This document shows positions 44,978 through 53,628 of a stretch of DNA of 64,000 nucleotides, piece by piece. The DNA is from Bradyrhizobium elkanii WSM2783. GTDB taxonomy: Bacteria > Pseudomonadota > Alphaproteobacteria > Rhizobiales > Xanthobacteraceae. The notes beneath the pieces were generated by a model, which had not been told where the DNA came from, made no database searches, and saw only the letters and a program-made list of their open reading frames with translations. Position numbers and translations under genes: made by a program. The stretch covers positions 1 through 64,000 of the forward strand of contig NZ_AXAP01000037.1 in assembly GCF_000472865.1 (NCBI RefSeq), written 5' to 3'. Numbering within the stretch: position 1 is the stretch's first letter; every line of letters starts with the position of its first letter.

Positions 44978-45082
44978 ATTTGTAGTGTCGGCCGGCTTGC
45001 GAAAACTGGCGGTTGCCTGTTTCCCCATCATGCGGTTTGTTGCTGCAACAGCCGGGCACCAGACTCGGCGTGGAGGAAGCCG

Positions 45083-45880
45083 ATGGCCAGTCAATTGCCC
45101 CTTATCACAAGCCTTGTTGTCGCGGTCGCCGTGATGGCCGCACCCGCCAGTGCCGACGCGCTGAAGGACGAGATCGCGCCGACCGGCAAGCTCCGCGTCG
45201 CGATTGCGATCAGTCCGGCGGGCGGTGCGTTCTGGTGCACCAAGACCGAAACCGGCTATGCCGGCGTGCCGGTCGATCTCGGCAAGGCAATGGCCACGCA
45301 GCTCGGCGTACCCGTTGAATATGTCGTGCACCAGAATTCTGGACAGATCACCGATGCGGCATCGAAGGGCACCTGGGACGTCACCTTCCTGCCCAAGGAT
45401 CCAGAGCGCGAAACCAAGATGACGTTCGGCCCGATTTATGAGGTCGCGGACGCCACCTACATCGTCAGGCCGGGCTCGGCGGTGACGAATTTCGCCAGCC
45501 TCGACCAGCCGGGCGTCAAGGTCGCCGCCGTCAACAACACCACCACGATGCGGGGTGCGATCGCGCACCTGAAGAACGCCAAGGTGACGGGCTATCAGAC
45601 CTATGACGAGATCTTCAACCTCCTGAAAAGTGGCGAGGTCGACGCGTTCGCGCTGTCGCGCGACCAGCTCAATGCTATGGCGAAGAATATTCCGGGCACC
45701 CGGGTGCTGGACGAAACCTTCAAGCAGACGGTGACTGCGGTCGCGGTCCCGCTGAATCATCCGCTGTCGGCGACTTTTGCGACCAAGTTCATGACGGAAG
45801 CGACTGCCAACGGCACGCTCCGCAAAGCCTATGACAATAACGGGCTGAAGGACGCGCCGATCCGGACGCAGGCCAAATAG
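45083..45880 (+). CDS. Amino-acid-type ABC transporter substrate-binding protein (family 3)
   Basis: This is a 265-residue periplasmic receptor with signal peptide (about 1-25, ending APASADA). The SBP_bac_3 pattern is KLRVAIAISPAGG, GVPVDLGKAMATQLGV, GTWDVTFLPKDPERETKMTF and the C-terminal LRKAYDNNGL. Usual ligands are polar amino acids. No permease or ATPase gene is adjacent. It lies 105 bases after the DUF4399 gene on the same strand, but operon membership is uncertain. Confidence 0.88.
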   Translation: MASQLPLITSLVVAVAVMAAPASADALKDEIAPTGKLRVAIAISPAGGAFWCTKTETGYAGVPVDLGKAMATQLGVPVEYVVHQNSGQITDAASKGTWDVTFLPKDPERETKMTFGPIYEVADATYIVRPGSAVTNFASLDQPGVKVAAVNNTTTMRGAIAHLKNAKVTGYQTYDEIFNLLKSGEVDAFALSRDQLNAMAKNIPGTRVLDETFKQTVTAVAVPLNHPLSATFATKFMTEATANGTLRKAYDNNGLKDAPIRTQAK

Positions 45881-46321
45881 GCGCCCAGTCCTCAGTGTGC
45901 GTGCCGTATAGGCAGCGTGCCCAAATCAGCGGCATGGCTTCACCAGGGCGGCGCAGCGACAACTGCCTAAAGCCCCTGCAATTCCCGGCCGTTCTCCACC
46001 GATCGGCGAGCACCGCTGTTGGCACATCGATTGCTTTTGGATGTACCAGTCAATGACGACTGCCGTCCTTCGGATTGCCTGGGCCAGCGTTGGCTGAAGG
46101 TGCAGGGATCAAAGCGACCTTATTCGGACGCGCCGAGCAGTCGTTAAAGACGACACCCCGTATCCCTGTTCCAACTGGGCTCCGCCAACCGCAGCGTCGC
46201 AGCAGGAATCATTCCTGTCGCGCCGTAGATCCGGCGCGCGTCCAGGACGGCCACTCATCCTTCATATCCGCGCTGCGGCCGAGCCGCGGTGTTGTTGGTT
46301 TTGCGAACAAGGGGAACTGGA
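45881..46321. other. Intergenic region, nothing recognised
   Basis: 441 bases precede the formate/nitrite channel gene, so the promoter for the channel and the kinase/phosphatase gene is expected here. I see no palindromic operator or clear conserved promoter. Short frames in it look like shadows. Confidence 0.45.
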
Positions 46322-47140
46322 ATGGCCTATCTCGTGCCTTCGGAATTTGTCACCAAGATGGTGGACGCGGGTGAGTCGAAGATCTTCATGTCGACGCGCG
46401 ACACGGTGATCCGTGCTTATATGGCAGGCGCGATCCTGGCGCTCGCCGCGGCCTTTGCGGTGAGCGTCAACGTATCGACCGGTGTGCCGATCGTCGGCGC
46501 GGCGCTGTTTCCGGTCGGTTTCTGCATGCTCTATCTGTTCGGCTTCGATCTTCTGACCGGCGTGTTCGTGCTGTCGCCGCTGGCCTGGATTGACAGGCGG
46601 CCGGGCGTGACGCTCGGCGGCGTGCTGCGCAACTGGGGCCTCGTGTTCATCGGGAATTTTGCCGGCGCCTTCACCGTGGCTGTGATGATGGCGATCGTCT
46701 CGACCTTCGGCTTCTCTTCGCCGCCCGACAAGGTCGGCCAGATCATCGGCACCATCGGCGAAAGCCGCACGGTCGGCTATGCCGCGCACGGCGCGGCGGG
46801 CATGCTGACGCTGTTCGTTCGCGGCATGCTCTGCAACTGGATGGTCTCTGCCGGCGTCGTCGGCGCAATGATCTCGACCACCGTCAGCGGCAAAGTGATC
46901 GCGATGTGGATGCCGATCATGCTGTTCTTCTTCATGACCTTCGAGCATTCGGTCGTGAACATGTTCCTGTTCCCTTCGGGACTGCTACTCGGCGGCAAGT
47001 TCACCATCATGGACTATCTGATCTGGAATGAGATTCCGACCGTGCTCGGCAACCTCGTCGGCGGTCTCGCCTTCACCGGGCTGACGCTCTACGCCACCCA
47101 TGTGAAGACAGCGCCGAGGCGCGAGCGCCTCGCGGCTTGA
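46322..47140 (+). CDS. Formate/nitrite transporter-family channel
   Basis: This 272-residue inner-membrane protein of the FNT family has six hydrophobic segments (for example YMAGAILALAAAFAVSVNV, GAALFPVGFCMLYLFGFDLL). Family features include FGFDLLTGVFVLSPLAW, VRGMLCNWMVSAG and FMTFEHSVVNMFLFPSGLL, whose His is the central pore residue. Substrates are small anions such as nitrite or formate. ATG at 46322 follows AAGGGGAAC. The next gene downstream encodes a fused phosphatase/kinase, suggesting regulated nitrite uptake. No nitrite reductase gene is in the window. Confidence 0.92.
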   Translation: MAYLVPSEFVTKMVDAGESKIFMSTRDTVIRAYMAGAILALAAAFAVSVNVSTGVPIVGAALFPVGFCMLYLFGFDLLTGVFVLSPLAWIDRRPGVTLGGVLRNWGLVFIGNFAGAFTVAVMMAIVSTFGFSSPPDKVGQIIGTIGESRTVGYAAHGAAGMLTLFVRGMLCNWMVSAGVVGAMISTTVSGKVIAMWMPIMLFFFMTFEHSVVNMFLFPSGLLLGGKFTIMDYLIWNEIPTVLGNLVGGLAFTGLTLYATHVKTAPRRERLAA

Positions 47141-47153
47141 TCTGATCGCGCAT

Positions 47154-47182
47154 ATGGGTCTCTCCTTTGCGGAGAGACCCAT
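47154..47182 (+). terminator. Perfect 12-bp hairpin between channel and kinase genes
   Basis: ATGGGTCTCTCC (47154-47165) pairs exactly with GGAGAGACCCAT (47171-47182) around TTTGC. It starts 14 bases after the channel stop and ends 18 bases before the kinase ATG. The 3' flank TGCCTCTT is a poor U-tract, so partial termination, RNA processing or control of kinase translation are all possible. Confidence 0.6.
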
Positions 47183-47199
47183 TGCCTCTTCACCTCGCG

Positions 47200-48939
47200 A
47201 TGTCGCGCCATTTGAAAATATCGGTCGGGCAGTGTTCCGATAGGGGCCGCAAGGAAACCAATCAGGATTTTCATGGCGTCCTGATTCCGAGCGAGCCGCT
47301 GCTCGGCCTGAAGGGCATCGCGATCGTGCTCGCCGATGGCATCAGCTCGAGCAGCGTCAGCCGTATTGCAAGCGAGTCGGCCGTCAAGGGGTTCTTGACC
47401 GACTATTACTGCACCTCGGAATCCTGGTCGGTGAAGACCTCGGCGCAGCGCGTGCTGGAAGCCACCAATTCGTGGTTGCATGCGCAGACTCGGCGCAGCC
47501 AGAACCCTTACGAAAAGGACAAGGGCTATGTCTGCACGCTGAGCGCCATGGTGATCAAGTCGACCACCGCGCATATCTTCCACGTCGGCGACTGCCGGAT
47601 CTATCGGCTCGCCGGCAACAGCCTTGAGCAACTGACCACCGACCACCGCGTGGTCTTGTCCTCGGTGCAGAGCTATCTCGGCCGTGCCTTGGGCGTTAAT
47701 GCCCAGGTCGAGATCGACTACCAGTCGTTCAGGGTCGAGCCGGGCGACATGTTCCTGTTGGCGACCGACGGCATCTATGAGCATGTCGCACCGCGCCAGT
47801 TGGCAAAGATAATCGTCGACGGCGCCGATGACCTCGACAAGGCGGCGAAGGCCATCGTCGAGCAGGCCTATGAGCGCGGTAGCCAGGACAATCTCACGGT
47901 CCAGATCGTGCGTATCGACGAACTGCCGGAGAGCAGCGCCAGCGAGGCGTTCGGCCAATCGAGCGAGTTGCCGTTGCCGCCGCTCTTGGAAGCCAGGATG
48001 GCGTTCGACGGCTACACCATCGTGCGCGAACTGCATGGCAGCAGCCGCAGCCACATCTACCTCGCCGTTGATGACGACACCGGCACCACGGTGACAATCA
48101 AGATTCCGTCGATCGATCTGCGCGACGATCCCGCCTATCTGAAGCGGTTCATGATGGAGGAATGGGTCGCCAAGCGCATCGACAGCCCGCATGTGCTGAA
48201 GCCCTGGACGCCACCGCGCAAGCGCAATTGTCTCTACGTCGTGACCGAACTCATCGACGGGCAGACGCTTCGGCAATGGATGATCGACAATCCGAGCCCG
48301 CAGCTTGAGACGGTCCGCGGCATTGTCGAGCAAATCGCCAAGGGCATCCGCGCCTTCCACCGCAAGGAGATGCTGCACCAGGACATCAGGCCCGACAACA
48401 TCATGATCGACAAGACCGGCACGGTGAAGATCATCGATTTCGGATCGACGAGGATCACCGGCGTGGTCGAGGCGGCGCCCTTGGACGGCCGCAACGAGAT
48501 TCTCGGCACCCAGCAATACACTGCCCCGGAATATTTCCTGGGCGAGCCTGGCACGCCGCGCTCGGATCTGTACTCGCTCGGGGTCATCACCTATCACATG
48601 CTGACGGGACGGCTGCCTTATGGCGCCCGGGTCGCCCGCGCGAGGACCCGATCGGACTTCAACAAGCTCATCTACGGCCCGGCCACGCACATCCGTGCGG
48701 ACATCCCGATCTGGGTCGATCGAGCAATGGAGCGGGCCGTGCATCCCAATCCATACAAGCGATATGACAGTCTGTCGGAGTTCTTGTTCGACCTCCGCAA
48801 TCCCAACGCAAGATATCTCACGACGTCATCGACCCCTCTGATCGAGCGTAACCCGCTGTTGTTCTGGAAATGCACGACGCTCGTGCTGGCACTCGCCCTG
48901 GTCCTCCTGCTGGCCTACGGCGCGCATCGTTTTCATTAG
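47200..48939 (+). CDS. Fused PP2C-type phosphatase and Ser/Thr protein kinase
   Basis: The 579 residues carry an N-terminal PP2C phosphatase (about 5-240) with metal Asp in ETNQDFHG, VLADGIS, LLATDGIYEH and GSQDNLTV. The C-terminal half (about 268-535) is a Hanks-type kinase with the ATP lysine in TVTIKIPS (Lys301). The catalytic loop is HQDIRPDN (393-400, in place of HRDxKxxN), then DFGS and APEYF. The glycine loop is degenerate (LHGSSRSH). One transmembrane helix is at about 555-573. I recall similar fused proteins near nitrate/nitrite assimilation genes in Pseudomonas. The substrate may be the FNT channel or a regulator; this is inference. Confidence 0.9.
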   Translation: MSRHLKISVGQCSDRGRKETNQDFHGVLIPSEPLLGLKGIAIVLADGISSSSVSRIASESAVKGFLTDYYCTSESWSVKTSAQRVLEATNSWLHAQTRRSQNPYEKDKGYVCTLSAMVIKSTTAHIFHVGDCRIYRLAGNSLEQLTTDHRVVLSSVQSYLGRALGVNAQVEIDYQSFRVEPGDMFLLATDGIYEHVAPRQLAKIIVDGADDLDKAAKAIVEQAYERGSQDNLTVQIVRIDELPESSASEAFGQSSELPLPPLLEARMAFDGYTIVRELHGSSRSHIYLAVDDDTGTTVTIKIPSIDLRDDPAYLKRFMMEEWVAKRIDSPHVLKPWTPPRKRNCLYVVTELIDGQTLRQWMIDNPSPQLETVRGIVEQIAKGIRAFHRKEMLHQDIRPDNIMIDKTGTVKIIDFGSTRITGVVEAAPLDGRNEILGTQQYTAPEYFLGEPGTPRSDLYSLGVITYHMLTGRLPYGARVARARTRSDFNKLIYGPATHIRADIPIWVDRAMERAVHPNPYKRYDSLSEFLFDLRNPNARYLTTSSTPLIERNPLLFWKCTTLVLALALVLLLAYGAHRFH

Positions 48940-49168
48940 AGCGCGAACTCATGAACTCGGTCAGGTTCGCTTGAGAGCGACACAATTACTCGCGGCAGCG
49001 AAATGGCGCGATGGCCACAAGCCGACGGCGGGAGCGCAACTTGTCGCCAGTTTTGCGGCGCTGCTCGCCGACCGAGACACCGACTATGTCACATTCTATG
49101 CATCCACCGCTACCACGATGCTTATTCCGCCAGGTTCCACACTTGCCCAAGTAAGGACGGATCTGTCA

Positions 49169-50037
49169 TCACCTTGTCATCTCTTCCTTTAGCCAGTCGA
49201 CAAAGCGGTCAACATGTCGTGGATCCGCCCGGGTTTGCAAAATACGTTTCACCCCTTACGGCGAGGCCAGGAAGAGGGCATCGAAGCTTCCACTGTGCCT
49301 GACCTGGAAAGAACTCTCTGGGGGCGACAATGGATCCAAAACCTTCGCGGACAGCGTGCATTGCCACGAACATGTGGTCGAAGCGGTGACCGCCTTCGAA
49401 AAGATAATCGCGGATGCCTGCTTCTTGCAGCCACGGCTCCCAATGGCCGGGGCGTGTCGCCGAAGTGATCAACGGATGCTTGAGAATGTCTGCCGGCTTC
49501 CTTACGGGGCGCTTCTTTAACAACTCCATGCTGCAAACCGGTGTGAGGTTTTCCTCAAAAAGCGCCGTCGTCCCTTTCGAATGAGCGCCGACCCGACCGG
49601 CATTTCCCCTCGTTATCAGCAGATCGTTAGAGGAGACATCCGGCGTTTGTCCCGTCATCCGGGTAGATATCCAGACTGCCACGTTAGGATATCTGGTCTC
49701 GAAGCGTTTCAATCTCGGCATCAGGAAGTACATCGCGAACGTCGACGGCGAGCACGGCCTTACTGCGATGACGTCTGACGTATTGGCAGGCCGCATCGAT
49801 GTCCCGGAATGATTGGCTGAGGCGCTCAGCGAGGACTTTTCCATAAGGCGTGAGTGCGAGTCCGCGGCCCTCGCGTGTGAAGACCTGCTGTCCAAGCCAA
49901 TCTTCGAGCGATCGCACCTGCTTGCTGACAGCCCCATGCGTGACGCCCAGTTCTTCGGCCGCCGCGCTCAAGCTATCGCTGCGCGCCGCGGCCGCAAAAG
50001 CACAAAGGGCGACGAGTGGCAATTCTCTTTCCTTCAC
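49169..50037 (-). pseudogene. LysR-family regulator (GcvA/PhnR-like), broken by frameshifts
   Basis: The helix-turn-helix half (LPLVALCAFAAAARSDSLSA, AAEELGVTHGAVSKQVRSLE) reads from GTG 50037 in one frame to about 49750 (SKAVLAVDV). The effector-domain half (PSTFAMYFLMPRLKRFETRY, LLITRG, HPLITSATRPGHWEPWL) continues in another frame. Near the C-terminus a TTTT run marks a second shift; after it the expected tail DRFVDWLKEEMTR ends at 49169. Reassembled, it would be about 290 residues, a normal LysR length. It is divergent from the phosphonoacetate hydrolase gene, the position held by phnR next to phnA in Pseudomonas, so it was probably its activator. Confidence 0.8.
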
Positions 50038-50244
50038 TCCGACCTCCCCTCTCACCGGTTTCATCCGGTTGTCCACACCGACGATCTACGACTTTTTCTC
50101 ACATATCGGTGCGGTTTATTCGATAGATTTTCACATTTCCTCGGCTTATCGAACGGGTCAAAAGCTGAAACTACAGTCGTCAACGACAGCAGAGCCGGGA
50201 TTTTAAGCAAGGCACAGACGTCAACAGCCAACTCTTCTCAGCGC

Positions 50245-51474
50245 CTGGTCGAGGCAAACGGGCGCAGCTACGCCACGCCAAAGCGGCCTGTTGTCGTGAT
50301 TTGCCTGGATGGCTTCGACCCCGAATATATGGAAAAGGGAATCGCGGACGGCACCTTGCCGACGATCCGCGCGCTCAAGTCTGCCGGTTACGTAGGCACG
50401 GCGCTGGCTACGGTGCCCACGACGACGAACACCAACAACACGTCCATCGTCACCGGCGTGTCGCCCGCAATACACGGCATCAACGGCAACTATTATCTCG
50501 ACTCGGAGACCGGCGAAGAGATCATGGTGACAGACGCCAGGAGACTGCGATGCGGCACCATTCTCGGTGCCATGAGCAAAGCCGGCGTGCGAACTGCGGT
50601 GTTCACCGCCAAGGATAAGCTCCTCAAAGTGCTCGCCTACGAGATGGAAGGGATCGCATTCTCGTCCGAGCACCCGAACGCCGCCGATCTCACGGCTCTC
50701 GGGTTCAAGAGCGGCGAAGAAATGGTCGGGCGCGGCAAGCCGGATCAGTATTCCGCTGACCTTTCGCTTTTCGCGCTGGACGCCGGGCTCAAGCTGTTGG
50801 AAACGGCAAGGCCTGGGCTCATGTATCTTTCGACCTCCGATTACGTTCAGCACAAATACGAGCCCGGTGACGACGAATCCAATGTCTTCCACTCCGAGGT
50901 GGATCGGCGCATCGCGCGCATGATCGAACTCGGCGCAACTGTCGCGCTGACGGCCGATCACGGCATGGCTGACAAGTCGGGCGAAGATGGACAGCCGAAC
51001 GTCGTCTACCTCGAAGATACGCTGAACGAGAAGTTCGGTGCGGGAACCGTCAGGGTGATCTGCCCGATCGCCGATCCGTTCGTTCGTCACCACGGAGCGC
51101 TGGGCGGCTTCGTGCGCGTTCACCTGCTTAGGGCTGGCGACATCAAGGCTATGATGACTTATCTGCGGTCATTGCCCGGCGTCGAGCTCGTCCTGGATCG
51201 GGCGACCGTGTGCGAGCGATACCAATTGCCGCCGGATCGCGAGGGTGACTTCGCCGTGTTTTCGGACCGCGGGACGGCGATAGGCGCGCGCCGCCAGGAC
51301 CATGACTTGTCGGCGCTCGGCAATCATCGCTTGCGCTCCCATGGTGGTCTCGGGGAGCAGCGCGTGCCGTTCCTCCTCTCTCGTCCACTCAAGCGCGATT
51401 ACTGGGAGCGAGCGGAAAGGGGCGTGCTGCGCAACTACGATATCTTCGACTTTGCCCTAAACGGTGTCGAATGA
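50245..51474 (+). CDS. phnA: Phosphonoacetate hydrolase (alkaline phosphatase superfamily), start unclear
   Basis: This protein of about 409 residues cleaves phosphonoacetate to acetate and phosphate. Zinc-binding motifs of the superfamily are present: ICLDGFDPEYME, TNTNNTSIVTG (nucleophile Thr), YLSTSDYVQHKYEPG, LTADHGMADKSG and RSHGGLGEQRVPF. No ATG, GTG or TTG occurs in frame near the expected start; the nearest candidates are CTG at 50245 and ATT at about 50206. The next ATG upstream (49936) lies inside the opposing LysR gene. CTG gives the usual family length. It is followed by pstS with overlap, fitting a phosphorus-acquisition unit. Activity of this copy is uncertain. Confidence 0.82.
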   Translation: MVEANGRSYATPKRPVVVICLDGFDPEYMEKGIADGTLPTIRALKSAGYVGTALATVPTTTNTNNTSIVTGVSPAIHGINGNYYLDSETGEEIMVTDARRLRCGTILGAMSKAGVRTAVFTAKDKLLKVLAYEMEGIAFSSEHPNAADLTALGFKSGEEMVGRGKPDQYSADLSLFALDAGLKLLETARPGLMYLSTSDYVQHKYEPGDDESNVFHSEVDRRIARMIELGATVALTADHGMADKSGEDGQPNVVYLEDTLNEKFGAGTVRVICPIADPFVRHHGALGGFVRVHLLRAGDIKAMMTYLRSLPGVELVLDRATVCERYQLPPDREGDFAVFSDRGTAIGARRQDHDLSALGNHRLRSHGGLGEQRVPFLLSRPLKRDYWERAERGVLRNYDIFDFALNGVE

Positions 51475-51518
51475 GCCTCAATCTTCATCCGATCGAATTC
51501 AGTCATGGGAGACTGCAC

Positions 51519-52523
51519 ATGCGCACATTGCGAATTGGCTTGATGGCGCTCGCGATGACGACGTTATTCTGCAGGGCCGGGCATGCTGAGACTGCGGTCG
51601 TTGGAACCGGCTCGGCTTTCGCCGCTCCGATCTACACCAAATGGGCCGAGCAGGAAAAGCCAAGCACCGGCATCGCGATCAACTACCAGCCGTCGGGATC
51701 TTCCGTTGGGCAGCTCCAGGTGCTGAAAGGCCTGACGGACTTCGGCGCCTCCGATGTTCCCATGGAGGACAGCAAGCTTAAGGAGGCTGATATCCTGCAA
51801 TTTCCCACAGTTGTCGGTGGGTATGCAGTGGTCGTCAATATCCCCGGTGTTGCGCCCGGCCAACTCCGGCTCAGCGCTCCCGTTCTCGCCGACATCTTCA
51901 TGGGCAACATCAAGTCTTGGGATGATGCACGTGTCGCGAAGCTCAACCCGGGCGTCGCTCTGCCCAAGCTCGCCATCTCGCTTCTTTATCATGCGGGAGG
52001 GTCAGGAGGCACTTACGCAATATCCCGATATCTCGCAAAGAACAGCGACGCATGGCGGGACAAGATGGGGGTTGGCATGACACTCAGCTGGCCGATCGGC
52101 GCCGGCGTCAAAGGCAGCTACGGTGCGGCTTCGACGATACCAATGACGGTTGGCGGCATCGGTTATGCCGAACTCTCCTATGTGGTCGCCAATCACCTCT
52201 CGACCGTGCAGATCCAGAACAAGGCCGGCCGATTCGTGGTACCGAACGGAGATACGTTCGCCGCCGCCGCCGCAAACGCGGATTGGACCGTGCCGAACTA
52301 TGCAGTGGACCTGACCGACATGCCCGGAGAACAAAGTTGGCCGATCGTCACCGCCACGTTCGTCCTGGTACCGAGAAGTTCGAGCAAAACCGCTACGTCG
52401 AACGCCACCCTCCAGTTCTTCAAATGGGCGTTTGCGCACGGTGACGATGCGGCCCGGTCCTTGCAATTCGTACCCCTGCCCGAAAAAGTCAAAGCCGACA
52501 TCAGCAGAAACTGGAGCAACTGA
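51519..52523 (+). CDS. pstS: Phosphate ABC transporter substrate-binding protein PstS
   Basis: This 334-residue periplasmic phosphate receptor has a signal peptide (about 1-24, ending GHAETA). PstS motifs follow: VGTGSAFAAPIYTKWAEQ, YQPSGSSVGQ, DFGASDVPMEDSKL, GGSGGTYAISRYLAKNSDAW and GGIGYAELSYV. ATG at 51519 follows GGGAG. An earlier ATG (51471) overlaps the phnA stop as ATGA, so coupling of the two is likely whichever start is used. No pstCAB genes are adjacent. Phosphate released by phosphonoacetate hydrolysis would be its logical ligand. Confidence 0.9.
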   Translation: MRTLRIGLMALAMTTLFCRAGHAETAVVGTGSAFAAPIYTKWAEQEKPSTGIAINYQPSGSSVGQLQVLKGLTDFGASDVPMEDSKLKEADILQFPTVVGGYAVVVNIPGVAPGQLRLSAPVLADIFMGNIKSWDDARVAKLNPGVALPKLAISLLYHAGGSGGTYAISRYLAKNSDAWRDKMGVGMTLSWPIGAGVKGSYGAASTIPMTVGGIGYAELSYVVANHLSTVQIQNKAGRFVVPNGDTFAAAAANADWTVPNYAVDLTDMPGEQSWPIVTATFVLVPRSSSKTATSNATLQFFKWAFAHGDDAARSLQFVPLPEKVKADISRNWSN

Positions 52524-52570
52524 TGACCGGCATGCGTAGAGCATGGCCATGCGCTCAGGCTGTGGCACCC

Positions 52571-52697
52571 TAAAGCGCGATGAGATGAGGATGAATCATT
52601 CTCGCGCTTCAGGTTATTGTTCGAGCGTGATCTCCGCACAAACGCTTCGCGTTTATCGCGAGGGAAAACCGCTTCACACTTTTCCGGATCATGCTCT
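52571..52697. repeat. Dispersed repeat, family H, copy 2
   Basis: It begins TAAAGCGCGATGAGATGAGG and ends CACTTTTCCGGATCATGCTC. It contains AAACGCTTCGCGTTT, a perfect palindrome. It shares three blocks with 31522-31640 and abuts the stop codon of the ModA-like gene. Confidence 0.65.
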
Positions 52698-53490
52698 AGT
52701 GCGTGGTGCCGGAGGGGATCGGGTCCAGTCCGCTCTTGATCAGTTCAGTGTGGGCGTCTGGCGATGCGAGGAACTGGATCAGGGCCCGTCCGGCGTCGGG
52801 CTCCTTGGAGGCGCTGGCGATCCCGGCGGAAAACACCGTGATCTTCTGCAGCTCATCCGGCAGCGGCCCGACGATATCGATGCCGGCAACGGGCTTCAGC
52901 TCGCTGATCTGCTGGAGGCCGATCTCGGCTTCACCCTTGGCCACGATCTCGCCGACGGGCGTGGCCGGAATCTTTCTTGCTTTGTCCTTCATCGCTTCGG
53001 CAATGCCGAGCTTCTGGAACATGTCGGTCGACACGTAGACGCCACTGGCGCTGTCGGAATAGGCGATCGACTTTGCCGCGAGCAGCGCGCGCTTCACGGC
53101 ATCCGCCGAGCTGATGTCCGGCTTTAGCGCGCCTGATTTCACCGCGATTCCGATCGGCGATTTGACGAGATCGACGCGGCTGTCGGCTGTCACCTTGCCT
53201 TGCGCGGCGAGGTCATTGAGGGCGTAGCCGACCATGATGAGCACATCGGCGGGTTCGCCGCGCTCGAGCCGCACCGGAATTGCGTTGACGGTGGTTCCCA
53301 TCGACGGTCCATAGGCGGTCGAGACCTTGTGGCCGGTCTTGCGCTCAAATTCGGGTACCAGGGCTTTGTAGGCGGCGGTCAGCCCGCCCGAGATCATCAC
53401 GTGGATTTCGGCGGCGGATGTAGAGGCGGCGAGGAAGAGTACGGCGAAGCAGGCGAGGGCGAATGCGCGGAAGGTGGCGCGGTGCCGCAT
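52696..53490 (-). CDS. ModA-like substrate-binding protein
   Basis: This is a 264-residue periplasmic receptor with signal peptide (about 1-28, ending STSAAEI). The core resembles molybdate-binding proteins of the ModA group: VMISGGLTAAYKALVPEFER, GEPADVLIMVGYALNDLA and YSDSASGVYVSTDMFQKLGI. The C-terminal AGRALIQFLASPDAHTELIK also fits. No modBC genes are adjacent. Many such orphan ModA-like proteins do not bind molybdate, so the ligand is open. ATG at 53490 follows GGGGAGAAAC. Confidence 0.82.
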   Translation of the reverse strand: MRHRATFRAFALACFAVLFLAASTSAAEIHVMISGGLTAAYKALVPEFERKTGHKVSTAYGPSMGTTVNAIPVRLERGEPADVLIMVGYALNDLAAQGKVTADSRVDLVKSPIGIAVKSGALKPDISSADAVKRALLAAKSIAYSDSASGVYVSTDMFQKLGIAEAMKDKARKIPATPVGEIVAKGEAEIGLQQISELKPVAGIDIVGPLPDELQKITVFSAGIASASKEPDAGRALIQFLASPDAHTELIKSGLDPIPSGTTH

Positions 53491-53628
53491 GGATGTTTCT
53501 CCCCAGGGATTCGTTGATCGTTGCGGCGACGTTACTTCGGCAAGCAATACGCGGCTACCAGCAACCGCTCACGTTGAAGTGTGTTCAGCCATGTCGTTGG
53601 GGAGGGGGCGAAGCGAGTTCGTTGCTCG

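Noticed and set aside
44273-45760. 495-codon minus-strand frame across cyclase, DUF4399 and binding-protein genes
   Set aside because: It spans three plus-strand genes with signal peptides and domains; no family features in the minus frame.
47089-48744. 551-codon minus-strand frame opposite the phosphatase-kinase
   Set aside because: Shadow of a gene with clear PP2C and kinase motifs.
49813-50244. Upstream extension of the phosphonoacetate hydrolase to TTG 49813 or ATG 49936
   Set aside because: The extra residues are antisense to the LysR helix-turn-helix and would make the protein over 100 residues too long.
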